A stretch of 64,000 bases of DNA, from NCBI GenBank assembly GCA_019894975.1, contig JAGXNO010000009.1, positions 1 through 64,000 of the forward strand, in the 5' to 3' direction. The position numbers were made by a program, and so were the translations under genes. The stretch's first letter is position 1; every line of letters starts with the position of its first letter. A model generated the notes under the pieces. It searched no databases. It had not been told where the DNA came from and worked only from the letters and a program-made list of their open reading frames with translations. Shown in pieces: positions 62,629 through 64,000 of this stretch. Source of the stretch: Promethearchaeota archaeon. Lineage in GTDB: Archaea; Asgardarchaeota; Lokiarchaeia; Sigyniarchaeales; SOKP01.

Positions 62629-63783
62629 ATGATACAAACAAAATTCCAAGAAATAATAGGGACAAAATATCCCATAATTCAAGCAGGTATGGGTCCTTAC
62701 GCTACAACTAAACTCTGTATAGCCGTAGCTAAAGAAGGTGGACTAGGTTTGATATCAACAATCGGTATGGCAGGTCCAGATGTGAATTTTATACCTGAAG
62801 AAGATCGAAAACTTGATTTTGGAGTTGGTGGAAGTCCAAAAAATGTCCTCAAACAAACAATAAGATATGTTTATGAGAAACTAAGTGATTTTCCTAAAGC
62901 TAAATTCGGTGTTAATATACCAATTGCTAAAGAATTTACTATGGTATCACGACAGTTTATGAAAGCAGTTATCGAAGTATTTGAAGAAACCCCTGAAGTG
63001 AAGAAGCAATTAAAGGTTATGGTTACATCTGCAGGGGATCCTCTACCTTGGGCTATAGATGCAAAGGAAAAAGGATCAAAAAGAGCATTTCTTGAGGTTA
63101 AGAAAGAATTACCTTCAGTAGTATGGTGTCAAGTCTGCCCTAATGTGAGAGGGGCAAAAAGAGCTGAAAGATCGGGAGTAGATGTTATTATTGCTTCAGG
63201 AAGAGAAGGAGGTGCTCATTGCGCTTGGAGAGATACATCCTCAATGGTCCTTCTCCCCGAAGTAGTGAGGACTGTCAATCTACCTGTAGTTGGAGCAGGA
63301 GGGTTTGCTGATGGGGCATCTTTAGCCGCAGCTCTTGCTTTAGGAGCAATGGGAGTTCAGATGGGAACCCGTTTCATTGCAACTCAAGAAGGTGATTTTG
63401 AGCAAATGTGGAAGGAGCAACTCGTAAAGGCCACTGAATTCGATACAATTGTTGGAAGAGGAATATTTGGTCCAATGAGATTTTTAATTAATCGTGCGTC
63501 TCTTGAAGTTATAGATGAAACTATAAAAGGTGCTTCAGATTTGTATCGCGGAAAACCATGTCCTTCAACAGATGAAATTCGTATTTTAGAAGAACGAGGT
63601 TTCAGAAAATTAGTAGATGAGGATGAGAATGCAAGCCTTATGAACGCGGGTGTTGTAACAGGTAGAATTCATTCAATCCCAACTGTTCATGAGTTAATTC
63701 AAAGTATTATGACTGAAGCAGAAGAAATTATTGTAGGAATGTCAGAAAATTTAATAAAAAAAGAAAATCCAATAGTAGAGTGA
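62629..63783 (+). CDS. Nitronate monooxygenase-like flavoprotein, copy 2
   Basis: This 384-residue FMN barrel is related to 56350-57402. It has TKYPIIQAGMGPYATTKLCI, VIIASGREGGAHCAW at the active-site His region, VVGAGGFADGASLAAALALG and MGTRFIAT for FMN phosphate. It is longer by about 30 residues at the C-terminus and has an insert near residues 50-65. It lies 10 bases upstream of the thiolase gene, which suggests a role with acyl-CoA substrates (inferred). Confidence 0.9.
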   Translation: MIQTKFQEIIGTKYPIIQAGMGPYATTKLCIAVAKEGGLGLISTIGMAGPDVNFIPEEDRKLDFGVGGSPKNVLKQTIRYVYEKLSDFPKAKFGVNIPIAKEFTMVSRQFMKAVIEVFEETPEVKKQLKVMVTSAGDPLPWAIDAKEKGSKRAFLEVKKELPSVVWCQVCPNVRGAKRAERSGVDVIIASGREGGAHCAWRDTSSMVLLPEVVRTVNLPVVGAGGFADGASLAAALALGAMGVQMGTRFIATQEGDFEQMWKEQLVKATEFDTIVGRGIFGPMRFLINRASLEVIDETIKGASDLYRGKPCPSTDEIRILEERGFRKLVDEDENASLMNAGVVTGRIHSIPTVHELIQSIMTEAEEIIVGMSENLIKKENPIVE

Positions 63784-63793
63784 GAAAAAAAAA

Positions 63794-64000
63794 ATGAAAG
63801 AATTAAAAGAATGTGTAGTAGTTGATGCCGTTAGAACACCAATAGGAAAATCAGGGCGTGCCCAAATGAAGAAAGTTGGTGGAGCATTTAGGGAATGTTC
63901 GGCTCAGGACATGTTGGCTACAGTTTTAAGATCGATAGTAGATAGGACAAAAGAAAAATATCCAAATTTTGATCCTAAAGAAATTGAAGATTTACAGGTG
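63794..64000 (+). CDS. Thiolase (acetyl-CoA acetyltransferase family), 3'-truncated by window edge
   Basis: The first 69 codons are visible. ECVVVDAVRTPIGKSGRAQM is the classical thiolase N-terminal motif, with the V-x-x-x-x-R-T-P-x-G pattern. The catalytic Cys lies beyond the window. It begins 10 bases after the flavoprotein gene. Together with the 3-hydroxyacyl-CoA dehydrogenase it indicates beta-oxidation-like chemistry here. Confidence 0.9.
   Translation, partial: MKELKECVVVDAVRTPIGKSGRAQMKKVGGAFRECSAQDMLATVLRSIVDRTKEKYPNFDPKEIEDLQV

Noticed and set aside
1..64000. CRISPR arrays, IS elements, prophage, integron or attachment sites
   Set aside because: No regular repeat-spacer pattern, transposase, integrase or target duplication was seen by eye.

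Overview
This 64 kb window looks like chromosome from an Asgard archaeon, most likely of the Loki/Promethearchaeota type. That assignment is an inference. The DNA is strongly AT-rich. Ribosomal protein uS10 is of the archaeal/eukaryotic type, a ~300-nt archaeal-type SRP (7S) RNA is present, promoters look like archaeal TATA boxes, and Shine-Dalgarno sites are of the GGTGA type. A Bud23-like rRNA methyltransferase and a longin/roadblock-like protein point to the eukaryote-related archaea. No CRISPR array, insertion sequence, phage or plasmid gene was seen, so this reads as ordinary chromosome with paralogue-rich metabolic blocks.

Layout. 1-9.9 kb: a PfkB-type sugar kinase (5' end cut), tRNA-Gly(GCC), a methyltransferase, a possible structured RNA, flavodoxin, PhzF, a radical SAM enzyme, a CDF transporter with a long C-terminal tail, and two tandem LDH2/MDH2-type dehydrogenases. 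9.9-16.4 kb: SRP RNA, two convergent UroD/MtaA-like proteins, an inositol-monophosphatase-like enzyme, a bactofilin, uS10 and the Bud23-like methyltransferase. 16.5-24.6 kb: a stand-alone receiver domain, a rhomboid protease, a ferredoxin-like protein, a UDP-sugar dehydrogenase, then a gene-poor stretch and a set of small membrane, coiled-coil, zinc-binding and longin-like proteins. 24.7-39.2 kb: an ArsB/NhaD transporter and a nitrogen-assimilation block (glutamate dehydrogenase, NfnAB-like pair, GMP synthase, FMN-type glutamate synthase, an Lrp regulator divergent from glutamine synthetase). 39.3-52.8 kb: a fused DppB-DppC permease, a heterodimeric ABC exporter, carAB and a QueG-like Fe-S protein. 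52.9-64 kb: a catabolic-looking set with an amidohydrolase, two alkylsulfatase-like metallo-beta-lactamase proteins, 3-hydroxyacyl-CoA dehydrogenase, two nitronate-monooxygenase-like flavoproteins, a ketopantoate-reductase-like enzyme, an NTF2-like protein, a ThDP-dependent lyase and the start of a thiolase.

Two observations stand out. First, the otherwise empty 20.5-21.3 kb stretch holds two tandem, homologous reading frames of about 50 codons on the minus strand. Each has an in-frame TGA at exactly codon 21, and each is followed by a short hairpin whose stem differs between the copies by a compensatory base-pair change. This is what a duplicated, undescribed small selenoprotein with a 3'-UTR SECIS-like element would look like. 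Second, at least five genes (rpS10, carB, a dppBC fusion, a small DNA-binding-like protein and a longin-like protein) have no usable ATG/GTG/TTG at their conserved N-terminus. Each has an AUA or AUU codon at the right distance behind a good Shine-Dalgarno site, which suggests recurrent use of AUA/AUU start codons in this organism.
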